A program made the position numbers and the translations under genes. Below, piece after piece: positions 1-5,956 of a stretch of DNA of 6,134 bases (its first letter is position 1; each line of letters starts with the position of its first letter). Source of the DNA: an uncultured Selenomonadaceae bacterium. GTDB lineage: Bacteria > Bacillota > Negativicutes > Selenomonadales > Selenomonadaceae. The notes beneath the pieces are model-generated. The model did not search any database. It saw only the letters and a program-made list of their open reading frames with translations, and was not told the origin of the DNA. The stretch lies in the NCBI GenBank assembly GCA_905236325.1, contig CAJOPJ010000131.1:1-6134 (forward strand), read 5' to 3'.

Positions 1-37
1 AGCTAGATTGTCAGTTTTAAATGTGGTTAATGGTTAG

Positions 38-1156
38 ATGGTTAATTTGGAAAAATATTTTATAGCCTCAATTAATGCGGCAAATCAAATCGGCGCACAA
101 AGAGTTTTGCACTTACTGGATTATTTTGGCAGTGCAGAGCAAATTTGGAAAGCGCAAAGTGAAGATTTAGAAAAATCAGGACTGCCTCTCAAGGCTAGGG
201 AGTCTTTTTTATTTTTTCGCAAACAAAATCCAAATGCGCCGCAAAAACTGCAGGAATTTTGCGCGACAAAAAATATCGGACTGTGTTCAATTCGCGACGC
301 AGATTATCCGCCAATATTGAATGAAATTCCCAATCCTCCGGCAATTTTTTATTATCGTGGACAGCTTGAGCCATTAGCAACGCGCATTGCAATTGTCGGC
401 ACGCGTGAATGTACATCTTATGGCAAAGAAGTTGCGCTTGAATTTGCAGAAAAATTGTCAGCTTCCGGAATAACAATAGTCAGTGGAGCGGCGCGCGGAA
501 TTGATACATTTGCGCATAAAAATGCAATGAAGTTTGGTCGTACAGTTGCAGTACTTGGTTGCGGAATTTGTTTTCGTGAAAGTCGTGAAAAGCAAAAAAA
601 TTTAGCTGAAATTTTGGAAAACGGCAGCTTAATTATGTCTGAGTTTGCGCCGAGCTTTCCTTCAACCACAGGCAACTTTCCAATGCGCAACAGAATTATT
701 GCCGGTCTATGCAAAGGCGTTATAGTTGTCGAAGCCGGCGAAAAAAGCGGCGCAATTTTGACTGCAGGTTTAGCGGCGGATTTCGGGCGTGATGTTTTTG
801 CTGTGCCGGGAGATATTTTTGCTTATAAAAGCATCGGTTGCAACAAGCTGATTCAAGATGGCGCAATTTTGATAACTTCTGCACAAGATATTTTTGATTT
901 TTATGATTTTAAGCCGACAGTTAATATTCAAACTAAAATTGAAAAAAATTTAATGCCTGCACTTGACGAACGCGAAAAAAAAGTTTTTAATCTGATACCG
1001 TTCGATAAAGATATCACAGATGAAGAAATTTTAGCCCAACTTGATGAAGCCCAACTTGATGACTTTAAACCTAGTGAAATTTTTGAATTGACTACTAGAT
1101 TGAAAGCAAAAAAAATTATTCAGTACAATGGTATCGGCTATCGAAGATTGATTTAA
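38..1156 (+). CDS. dprA: DNA processing protein DprA (Smf), ssDNA-binding RecA loader
   Basis: DprA binds incoming single-stranded DNA in the cytoplasm and loads RecA on it during natural transformation; many non-competent bacteria keep it too. The 372 residues match the usual length. Visible parts are an N-terminal helical SAM-like region (about 1–65), a YPPIL…PP…YYRG lead-in (90–108), and a Rossmann-type core with IAIVGTR (117–123), SGAARGID and AH (149–160), GNFPMRNRIIAGL (212–224), SGAILTA (237–243) and VFAVPG (253–258). A winged-helix tail (about 308–372) ends in GIGYRRL. Two oddities: the segment after VLGCGI (172–177) reads CFRESREK where the family normally has a D-x-x-Y-P-x-E-N type motif, and residues 333–342 are a tandem AQLDE/AQLDD duplication. 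The ATG directly follows an in-frame TAG at 35–37 and has no clear Shine–Dalgarno, so translation may be coupled to an upstream gene. The topoisomerase-like gene follows after 22 bases, probably in the same operon. Confidence 0.96.
   Translation: MVNLEKYFIASINAANQIGAQRVLHLLDYFGSAEQIWKAQSEDLEKSGLPLKARESFLFFRKQNPNAPQKLQEFCATKNIGLCSIRDADYPPILNEIPNPPAIFYYRGQLEPLATRIAIVGTRECTSYGKEVALEFAEKLSASGITIVSGAARGIDTFAHKNAMKFGRTVAVLGCGICFRESREKQKNLAEILENGSLIMSEFAPSFPSTTGNFPMRNRIIAGLCKGVIVVEAGEKSGAILTAGLAADFGRDVFAVPGDIFAYKSIGCNKLIQDGAILITSAQDIFDFYDFKPTVNIQTKIEKNLMPALDEREKKVFNLIPFDKDITDEEILAQLDEAQLDDFKPSEIFELTTRLKAKKIIQYNGIGYRRLI
1034..1063 (+). repeat. 15-bp tandem duplication inside dprA
   Basis: GCCCAACTTGATGAA (1034–1048) is followed at once by GCCCAACTTGATGAC (1049–1063), which differs only in the last base. 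It duplicates five codons, AQLDE then AQLDD (residues 333–342), in the winged-helix domain and keeps frame. Removing one copy leaves TDEEILAQLDDFKPSEIFEL, which resembles the normal helix-turn-helix spacing of the domain. This looks like a recent replication-slippage event. Confidence 0.85.
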
Positions 1157-1164
1157 TTTTAGTT

Positions 1165-1170
1165 AGGAGG
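1165..1170 (+). promoter_or_regulatory. Ribosome binding site of the topoisomerase-like gene
   Basis: A perfect AGGAGG lies 8 bases before a GTG codon at 1179. This fixes the GTG as start and shows that the degenerate topoisomerase-like gene still has an optimal translation signal. Confidence 0.9.
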
Positions 1171-1178
1171 AAAACCGC

Positions 1179-2828
1179 GTGGCGGAATCAAGCAAATTGA
1201 AAACTCTGGTAATTACTGAAACCTCAGGCAAGGCGCGTGCATTGAAAAAATTTCTTGGCAGTGCATACAAGGTAATTTCAACTGACGGCTTTTTGAAAGA
1301 TATGCCTAAAACCAAAATCGGTATGGATGAAAATTTTGAACCAAACTACATAACAGTGCGTGGCAAAGGTCCAATTTTACAAGAACTTAAGCGCGAAAGT
1401 TTCAATGCGCGTAAAGTTTACTTCGCAACAAATTTGGACGGCGAAGGCGAATTTTTGGCAAAACAATGTTGTGAACTTTTCGGCGTCAATGTCAAATCGC
1501 GTTGCAGATTGACTATATCTGAAATGACTAAGTCGGCAGTGAAAAAATCATTCGACAATGCGCGTACGATTGATTTAAATTTAGTTGACTCATTCCAAGC
1601 GCGACAAATTATTGATAAATATATCAGTTACAAAATCGGCGAATATTTAAATTGTGCTGTTTATCGCGGCGTTAAAGTCGGCAGATTTCGCGCACTGCTT
1701 TTGAAGTTAATTGCGCAAATTAAAAATAGTCACTTGCAAGGCGATTTTGAAATTGCAGAAAAATTTACTATAGCGACTTTGCAGTCCGCAGCGTTAATAA
1801 ATTTAAATTTCTCCACAATCAAAACGCGACTCATTGCCGAAACTTTGTTCGAAGGCGTAAGTTTTGAAAAATCTGATTTTGCAGGACTGATAACTTTTCC
1901 GCGCGGCGAAGAAATAAAAATTACAACCGAAAATCGCACTCCTGAATCAGTCAAAGATTTCTTAATAAACAATCAATTCAGCCTGTATGAACTGATTTAT
2001 AAAAAAATTACCGGCGCACCGATTGAAACTAAATTTGTTTTAGGCGAAAATATCACTGAACAAACAATTATTGCAAGATTGGAAAATTTAAAAATTGATT
2101 GGGCAAATGTTTATTCAGCCGGCTTGAGTTCACTAATTCGCCGCCGCTATGTTGAACTTTTTGAAAGCAGTTACAAAATTACAGATTTAGGCAATCAAGT
2201 TTTAAATGCTCTCGGAAGTTATTTTGATGAAGTTTTCAGCGTCGAAAGCTATAACAATTTGAACGCACAGTTTAAAAATATCGCGCTTGGCAAGGCTGAT
2301 AAAACTACTGTAATAAAAAATTATCTGGCAGAATTTGATAAAAAATTTGCAGTGGCTTGGAAGTCATTGGGCGAAAATCCACAGCCAAAAGATGAACCTG
2401 CAATTGAATCTGATGAAGTTTGCGAAGTTTGCGGACGAAAAATGTTGATTCGGCGCGGCAGGTATGGACAATTTTTATCTTGCAGCGGCTACCCTGACTG
2501 CAAAAATGCAAGACCGCTGTTAAATTATGTTGAACAAAAATGCCCAAAATGCGGCGGCAGATTGACTAAACGCAACTTCAAAGGCGGCAAAATTCTTTAT
2601 CGCTGTGAAAATTATAAAACCTGCGACTTCAACAGTTGGGATGAACCACAGGAAAAAAATTGCACTTCTTGCGGTTCAACAATGTTTTTACACAGATTTA
2701 AAGACCGCGCGGCAATGCTTTATTGCGGAAATGAACATTGCGAAACGCGAACAAATCACCCAATAAACAAAATTTTGCAGGAATCACAAAAGCGTTATGC
2801 GGCGCGTAGAGCCAAAAAATCCAAGTAA
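1179..2828 (+). CDS. Catalytically degenerate topoisomerase I-like protein with three zinc ribbons
   Basis: This is a homologue of bacterial type IA topoisomerase (TopA) in the normal topA position behind dprA, but it is 549 residues long against roughly 690–870. The TOPRIM domain (about 8–120) is clear: ETSGK (14–18) replaces ESPAK, and NFEPNYITVRGKGP (52–65) is near-canonical. The metal motif DxDREGE reads N85-L-D-G-E-G-E, and the usual GHxRDLP is GFLKDMP. The QARxxxD helix survives at 140–146, and GLSAGRVQS is GVKVGRFRA (164–172). The catalytic-tyrosine motif GLITYMRTDS reads GLITFPRGEE (236–245), so F240 replaces the tyrosine; R242 is kept. Much of domains II and III is missing, including the AHEAIRPT and GIGRPSTYA motifs. 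Three C4 zinc ribbons remain: C415/C418/C435/C441, C455/C458/C476/C482 and C495/C498/C516/C521, followed by a basic tail. I infer a DNA-binding protein without strand-cleavage activity; its role is unknown. I give no symbol because it is not a functional TopA. Confidence 0.9.
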   Translation: MAESSKLKTLVITETSGKARALKKFLGSAYKVISTDGFLKDMPKTKIGMDENFEPNYITVRGKGPILQELKRESFNARKVYFATNLDGEGEFLAKQCCELFGVNVKSRCRLTISEMTKSAVKKSFDNARTIDLNLVDSFQARQIIDKYISYKIGEYLNCAVYRGVKVGRFRALLLKLIAQIKNSHLQGDFEIAEKFTIATLQSAALINLNFSTIKTRLIAETLFEGVSFEKSDFAGLITFPRGEEIKITTENRTPESVKDFLINNQFSLYELIYKKITGAPIETKFVLGENITEQTIIARLENLKIDWANVYSAGLSSLIRRRYVELFESSYKITDLGNQVLNALGSYFDEVFSVESYNNLNAQFKNIALGKADKTTVIKNYLAEFDKKFAVAWKSLGENPQPKDEPAIESDEVCEVCGRKMLIRRGRYGQFLSCSGYPDCKNARPLLNYVEQKCPKCGGRLTKRNFKGGKILYRCENYKTCDFNSWDEPQEKNCTSCGSTMFLHRFKDRAAMLYCGNEHCETRTNHPINKILQESQKRYAARRAKKSK

Positions 2829-2838
2829 AAAAATTTTA

Positions 2839-2867
2839 ATGACATTTGCCAAACTGTAATTTATAAT
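2839..2867 (+). promoter_or_regulatory. Sigma-70-type promoter for the chemoreceptor gene
   Basis: ATGACA (2839–2844, five of six matches to TTGACA) and a perfect TATAAT (2862–2867) are separated by 17 bases, the ideal spacing. A start of transcription near 2874 would give a leader of about 26 bases that contains the ribosome binding site. It begins 10 bases after the upstream stop codon, so the chemoreceptor can be expressed independently of dprA and the topoisomerase-like gene. The architecture is not the TAAA-N15-GCCGATAA type of flagellar sigma factors. Confidence 0.75.
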
Positions 2868-2886
2868 GCAAGAAAAAAATTTTTGC

Positions 2887-2892
2887 GAGGTG
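2887..2892 (+). promoter_or_regulatory. Ribosome binding site of the chemoreceptor gene
   Basis: GAGGTG complements the 3' end of 16S rRNA and lies 7 bases before the ATG at 2900. It supports that start, which also places the membrane anchor directly at the N-terminus. Confidence 0.8.
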
Positions 2893-2899
2893 TAGGCAA

Positions 2900-4636
2900 A
2901 TGAAAAACCTGTCGATAACAAAAAAATTAGTCTTGGCTTTTGGACTGATTTTTGTTTTTATTTCGGCGTTCGGACTGTTTATTTTGTATTCCTCAAACAA
3001 CCTCAGCAGTGAACGCTCAAATGTGCGTGACTGGATGGAATCAAATTTGGCAGTTTCAAAAATCAACCAAAATGTTGATGAAATTCAACGCATGCTTTAT
3101 TTTCGCGTCCTGTTTATAGGTACAAATCGCGCGCAAAATTTGCAAGTTGGACAGTCGGAAAAAGTTCAGCGCGTGGAAGAATATTTTGCACAATATCAAC
3201 AAGCCTTAGATAACAGCATTTATGACGACGAAACCGAGCGTCAACACGACTTGGAAATGATTAACCTGGAAAAGACTTTGTGGCAAAATTACAAGGCGCA
3301 ACTTCAGCAGATTGAGCCTTTAATTGCGGCAAATGACACGCAGGGCAGTTTGCAACTTTTGGGCAGCACAGTTACCGAATCATTTGGCGAACTTTCTGAA
3401 CTTATAAACAGCGACAGCGTCGAATGTGCCGAAGGCTTGCAAAAAGCAGTTTTGCTCAATGAAAAAAATCTCAGCGACTTTGAATCTTTAGTTCGCATCA
3501 TGGGCGTAATTGTTGTCCTGATTTTGATTTTTGTAATCAGCATTTTGTATTTATTGGCGCGTGATATCAGCAGTTCAGTCAAGCAAATTGTCAGCGTAAC
3601 TGAAATTTCGGCGCAAGGCAATTTGTCGCAAGATATTCACCTTGAAACTGGGGACGAATTTGGAACAATAGCCGCGCAGATAAATTCAGTGCTTAGGCAT
3701 ATACGCAAAGTTGTCGGCAAAGTTCAAAATGCCGCAGGTGAACTTTCAAACAGCGCAGAAAATATGCAGTCCAAAGTTACGCACACAGGAAATTTGCTTG
3801 AAAATGTTGCGCTGACTGTTACAACTGCAACAGACAACACGCACGAACAAAAAGACGCCTTGCGCGAAAGTGCAACGCATATTAAACAGATTGAGGAAAG
3901 CGTTATGCAGTCAGCGCAGGCAATGCAATTCGGCTTGGAAGTTGTTCAACAAGCCGCCGCAAACGCCGAAGAAGGCACTGAAATGTCAGATAAAACTGTT
4001 ACTCAGATGAATGACATTGCAAAAGCTGTTGAGGAATCTGCAAAAATTGTTCAGGAACTTAGCGAAAATTCCAAAGAAATCGGCTCAATTGTTGAAGCTA
4101 TTTCCGCAATTGCCGAACAAACAAATTTATTGGCACTTAACGCTGCAATTGAGGCTGCAAGAGCCGGTGAACACGGCAAAGGCTTTGCTGTTGTTGCTGA
4201 TGAAGTCCGCAAACTTGCTGAAAGTTCCCAGCAATCAGCACAGAAAATTGGCGACATTATAAACAATATTCAAGTTACAACTGAAAAAGCTGTGGTTAAA
4301 ATGCAACAAGGCGCGGAGCTTGTCAATGAAGGCAAAAATAATGTTACAGAAACCGGCAAGTCTTTCCATGAAATTTTAAATATGATTCAGCAGGCAGATG
4401 AAAATTCACAACAAGTTATGATGATTATTAACAGCTTGCGCGAGCCTATCCAAGATATTGTCAGCCGCACTGAAAAAATTTCACAAATGTCAGCTGAAAT
4501 TTCCGACAAGATGGAGTCAATTTCAATCGCCACTGCCGAGCAAGCTGAAAATATTATTGATATTTCCGATAACAGCAAAAATTTAAACGACCTTTCCGAA
4601 AACATGGAAAAGGTCGTTCATGAGTTCAAAATTTAA
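2900..4636 (+). CDS. Methyl-accepting chemotaxis protein, four-helix-bundle sensor type
   Basis: This is a transmembrane chemoreceptor that would report ligand binding to the CheA/CheW array and so control motility. Its 578 residues show a short basic N-terminus, a first membrane helix (about 10–31), and an extracellular, largely helical sensor region (about 32–197) consistent with a 4HB_MCP fold and without an obvious Cache or PAS pattern. A second membrane helix (about 199–220), a HAMP linker (about 220–272, with GDEFGTIAAQIN at 251–262) and a long antiparallel coiled coil follow. The hairpin tip is the family hallmark: IAEQTNLLALNAAIEAARAG (404–423), then EHGKGFAVVADEVRKLAESS (424–443). 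Each arm is about 150 residues, roughly the 40H/44H size class by eye. The protein ends VHEFKI, without an NWETF-like CheR-docking pentapeptide. No che genes are nearby, so it is an orphan receptor with its own promoter; the ligand cannot be read from sequence. It ends 3 bases from the convergent DUF445 gene. Confidence 0.97.
   Translation: MKNLSITKKLVLAFGLIFVFISAFGLFILYSSNNLSSERSNVRDWMESNLAVSKINQNVDEIQRMLYFRVLFIGTNRAQNLQVGQSEKVQRVEEYFAQYQQALDNSIYDDETERQHDLEMINLEKTLWQNYKAQLQQIEPLIAANDTQGSLQLLGSTVTESFGELSELINSDSVECAEGLQKAVLLNEKNLSDFESLVRIMGVIVVLILIFVISILYLLARDISSSVKQIVSVTEISAQGNLSQDIHLETGDEFGTIAAQINSVLRHIRKVVGKVQNAAGELSNSAENMQSKVTHTGNLLENVALTVTTATDNTHEQKDALRESATHIKQIEESVMQSAQAMQFGLEVVQQAAANAEEGTEMSDKTVTQMNDIAKAVEESAKIVQELSENSKEIGSIVEAISAIAEQTNLLALNAAIEAARAGEHGKGFAVVADEVRKLAESSQQSAQKIGDIINNIQVTTEKAVVKMQQGAELVNEGKNNVTETGKSFHEILNMIQQADENSQQVMMIINSLREPIQDIVSRTEKISQMSAEISDKMESISIATAEQAENIIDISDNSKNLNDLSENMEKVVHEFKI
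4576..4618 (-). terminator. Probable intrinsic terminator of the DUF445 operon, inside the chemoreceptor gene
   Basis: AACGACCTTTCC (4586–4597) pairs with GGAAAAGGTCGTT (4606–4618), forming a 12-bp stem with one bulged A and an 8-base loop. Read on the minus strand, it lies about 22 bases after the DUF445 stop codon and is followed by TTTAAATTTTTG, a U-rich tract. On the plus strand the hairpin is followed by CATGAG, so it fits minus-strand termination better. It sits wholly within the last codons of the chemoreceptor gene. Confidence 0.6.
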
Positions 4637-4639
4637 TTT

Positions 4640-5944
4640 TCAATAACCGGCGACTTTGATAATTGCAAAAATTATCAAGCCGACAATCGAACCGACAATC
4701 GAGCCGTTCATTCTAATCCAAACAAAATCTTTTTCAGCTTTGTCATAAACAATATTGTTTAGATGTTCGGCAGTCATTTTGTCCAGCGCATTTTTTGCAA
4801 CAGTTCCAACCAAAGGCTGTGCATAAAGCGCAGTTCGAGCAGTAAGTTCATAAATAAAATTATTTGCGGCGGTTTTAATTGCGCTGTCAACTTTCAAACT
4901 GTCAATCAGCTTGTTGTATTCGCTGTCCAAGATTTGAACAATCAAAGTTCCAAAATCCTGTGACGGCGATTTTTTTTGTGACAAAGTTTTTTCAAAATCC
5001 ACAGCTTGAAGTTCTGCATCAAATTTTTTTAGCGAAGTTTCAATGGCTTTTTCGAGCGGCAATGCTGAAGTTAAATCAATCTGCAAACGCACGACTAAAT
5101 CCTTAAAATCAGAAGTCGAAGTCAGTTCTGAAAATTTCAAGCGACATTCATTCAGCGTTTGGCGTTGCAGTGGCGTATCTGCAATAAGTTCATCGATGAA
5201 CTTAAGCAACTGAACTTGAAAAATTTCCGCCGCTTCGCCAAAGTTTACCAAGTCCAACATTTGCGCCAAGCCTGTCATCAGCTGTGAAAAAATTCCTGCC
5301 GATTGAGTTTTTTGTTCGGCGTATTCTTCCAAAACATTTTGCAGTTTATTGCGTGTTTCAGGTTTAGCAGCTTCAATGCGCAATTTTTTCATCAGACTGA
5401 TAAAAAATTCGCGATCCTTGTCAGATTTTTTTATCCAATCTGCGCCATTGTCGATTAAAGTTTTTGCAGGAATATTTTCAAGTTCGCGGCGGATTTTGTT
5501 TGCCAGCATTTTGGAAATATTTTCCTTGTCCAACTTTGCGAAATATTTTTGCACTGTTGATAAAAGTTCGCCGAGCAGAAATTTTTTGGTGTCGAGCTTT
5601 TCAAGGTAGTCAATCAAGCGCGGCAGTAAGTGGAAGTTGCCGACTTTTTTAAAAATCGTGCGCCTTGAAAAAAATTCTTTCTGAACCATTTGCACCGATG
5701 CTTTTACAAAATCTTCACGCCGGTTTGGAAGTATCGCCGTGTGGAATGGAAAGCCGAGCGGTTTTTTAAAAAGCGCAGTAACTGCGAACCAGTCAGCAAT
5801 TCCGCCGACCATTGCAGCCTCAGTTACAAATAAAAATCCTTCCGCCAACAGCGATTCAGGATAGACAATTTTAAATCCAACAGCCATTAAAAAACACGCC
5901 GCCGCACAAACCAGCGTGGTATCTGCGTCATTCCATCTGTCCAA
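4640..5944 (-). CDS. DUF445 family membrane protein (YjiN/YheB-like)
   Basis: This is a member of the DUF445 family, whose molecular function is not established. Counting from the upstream TTG at 5962 (440 residues), a membrane segment lies at about 16–34. The family signature EAAMVGGIADWFAVTALFKK (48–67) follows, overlapping a second hydrophobic segment, then FPFHTAILPNRR (71–82). A long, mostly helical soluble middle (about 85–400) leads to the C-terminal motif IRMNGSIVGSIVGLIIFAII (416–435), a glycine-zipper-like membrane helix. I prefer the TTG at 5944 (434 residues, starting MDRWND), because GAGGTGA (5956–5950) sits 8 bases before it. Neither TTG 5962 nor GTG 5953 has a good site, and starting at 5962 would overlap the preceding gene by 8 bases. 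The gene follows a paralogue in the same operon and converges on the chemoreceptor gene. The family assignment is firm; the function is unknown. Confidence 0.92.
   Translation of the reverse strand: MDRWNDADTTLVCAAACFLMAVGFKIVYPESLLAEGFLFVTEAAMVGGIADWFAVTALFKKPLGFPFHTAILPNRREDFVKASVQMVQKEFFSRRTIFKKVGNFHLLPRLIDYLEKLDTKKFLLGELLSTVQKYFAKLDKENISKMLANKIRRELENIPAKTLIDNGADWIKKSDKDREFFISLMKKLRIEAAKPETRNKLQNVLEEYAEQKTQSAGIFSQLMTGLAQMLDLVNFGEAAEIFQVQLLKFIDELIADTPLQRQTLNECRLKFSELTSTSDFKDLVVRLQIDLTSALPLEKAIETSLKKFDAELQAVDFEKTLSQKKSPSQDFGTLIVQILDSEYNKLIDSLKVDSAIKTAANNFIYELTARTALYAQPLVGTVAKNALDKMTAEHLNNIVYDKAEKDFVWIRMNGSIVGSIVGLIIFAIIKVAGY
4680..4702 (-). repeat. 12-bp period tandem repeat encoding GSIV-GSIV
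   Basis: Two identical 11-base copies of CCGACAATCGA (4680–4690 and 4692–4702, plus-strand reading) are spaced at 12 bases. On the minus strand they encode GSIVGSIVG in the C-terminal membrane helix of the DUF445 protein. The paralogue next door reads GSVCGGFVG at the same place. The amino-acid pattern is therefore normal for the family, while the near-perfect codon identity suggests a recent local duplication or conversion. Confidence 0.6.
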
Positions 5945-5949
5945 AATTT

Positions 5950-5956
5950 TCACCTC
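5950..5956 (-). promoter_or_regulatory. Ribosome binding site of the complete DUF445 gene, overlapping the upstream stop
   Basis: GAGGTGA matches seven consecutive bases of the anti-Shine–Dalgarno complement and shares bases with the TGA stop (5957–5955) of the preceding DUF445 gene. The TTG at 5944 lies 8 bases beyond GAGG. This decides the start codon and suggests translational coupling of the two genes. Confidence 0.7.

Noticed and set aside
1..37. Possible end of an upstream gene: one frame reads LDCQF then TAA (18–20), another is open until TAG (35–37).
   Set aside because: LDCQF could be the tail of a ComM/YifB-like protein, often found before dprA, whose C-terminus tends to carry an x-LD motif. 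Fewer than 20 bases cannot support a call, and the two frames cannot be separated.
974..987. A-run followed by a T-run in dprA (GAAAAAAAAGTTTTT) as a programmed frameshift site.
   Set aside because: The frame continues normally into a recognisable winged helix, and no alternative-frame product or stimulatory structure is evident. A-runs are common in this AT-rich DNA.
1179..2828. The topoisomerase-like gene as a pseudogene.
   Set aside because: There is no frameshift or internal stop in 549 codons, twelve zinc-ligand cysteines are intact and the ribosome binding site is excellent. An inactive but maintained protein fits better.
2846..2867. TTGCCA (2846–2851) as -35 box for the TATAAT at 2862.
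   Set aside because: The spacer would be only 10 bases; ATGACA at 2839 gives the ideal 17.
2829..2886. AT palindromes (AAAAATTTT-like at about 2828–2837 and 2872–2884) after the topoisomerase-like gene as a terminator.
   Set aside because: There is no GC-containing stem. The interval is better explained by the promoter of the chemoreceptor gene, with A/T tracts as flanks.
4011..4262. Alternative-frame open stretch inside the chemoreceptor gene, and similar antisense stretches throughout.
   Set aside because: They overlap strongly conserved coding sequence, lack ribosome sites and have low-complexity translations; they are shadows of the real genes.
4656..4678. Perfect 9-bp inverted repeat TTGATAATT / AATTATCAA with a 5-base loop just after the chemoreceptor stop.
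   Set aside because: The stem is AT-rich and no T-run follows on either strand; it also lies in codons for the hydrophobic C-terminal helix (LIIFAIIK). It is not convincing as a terminator.
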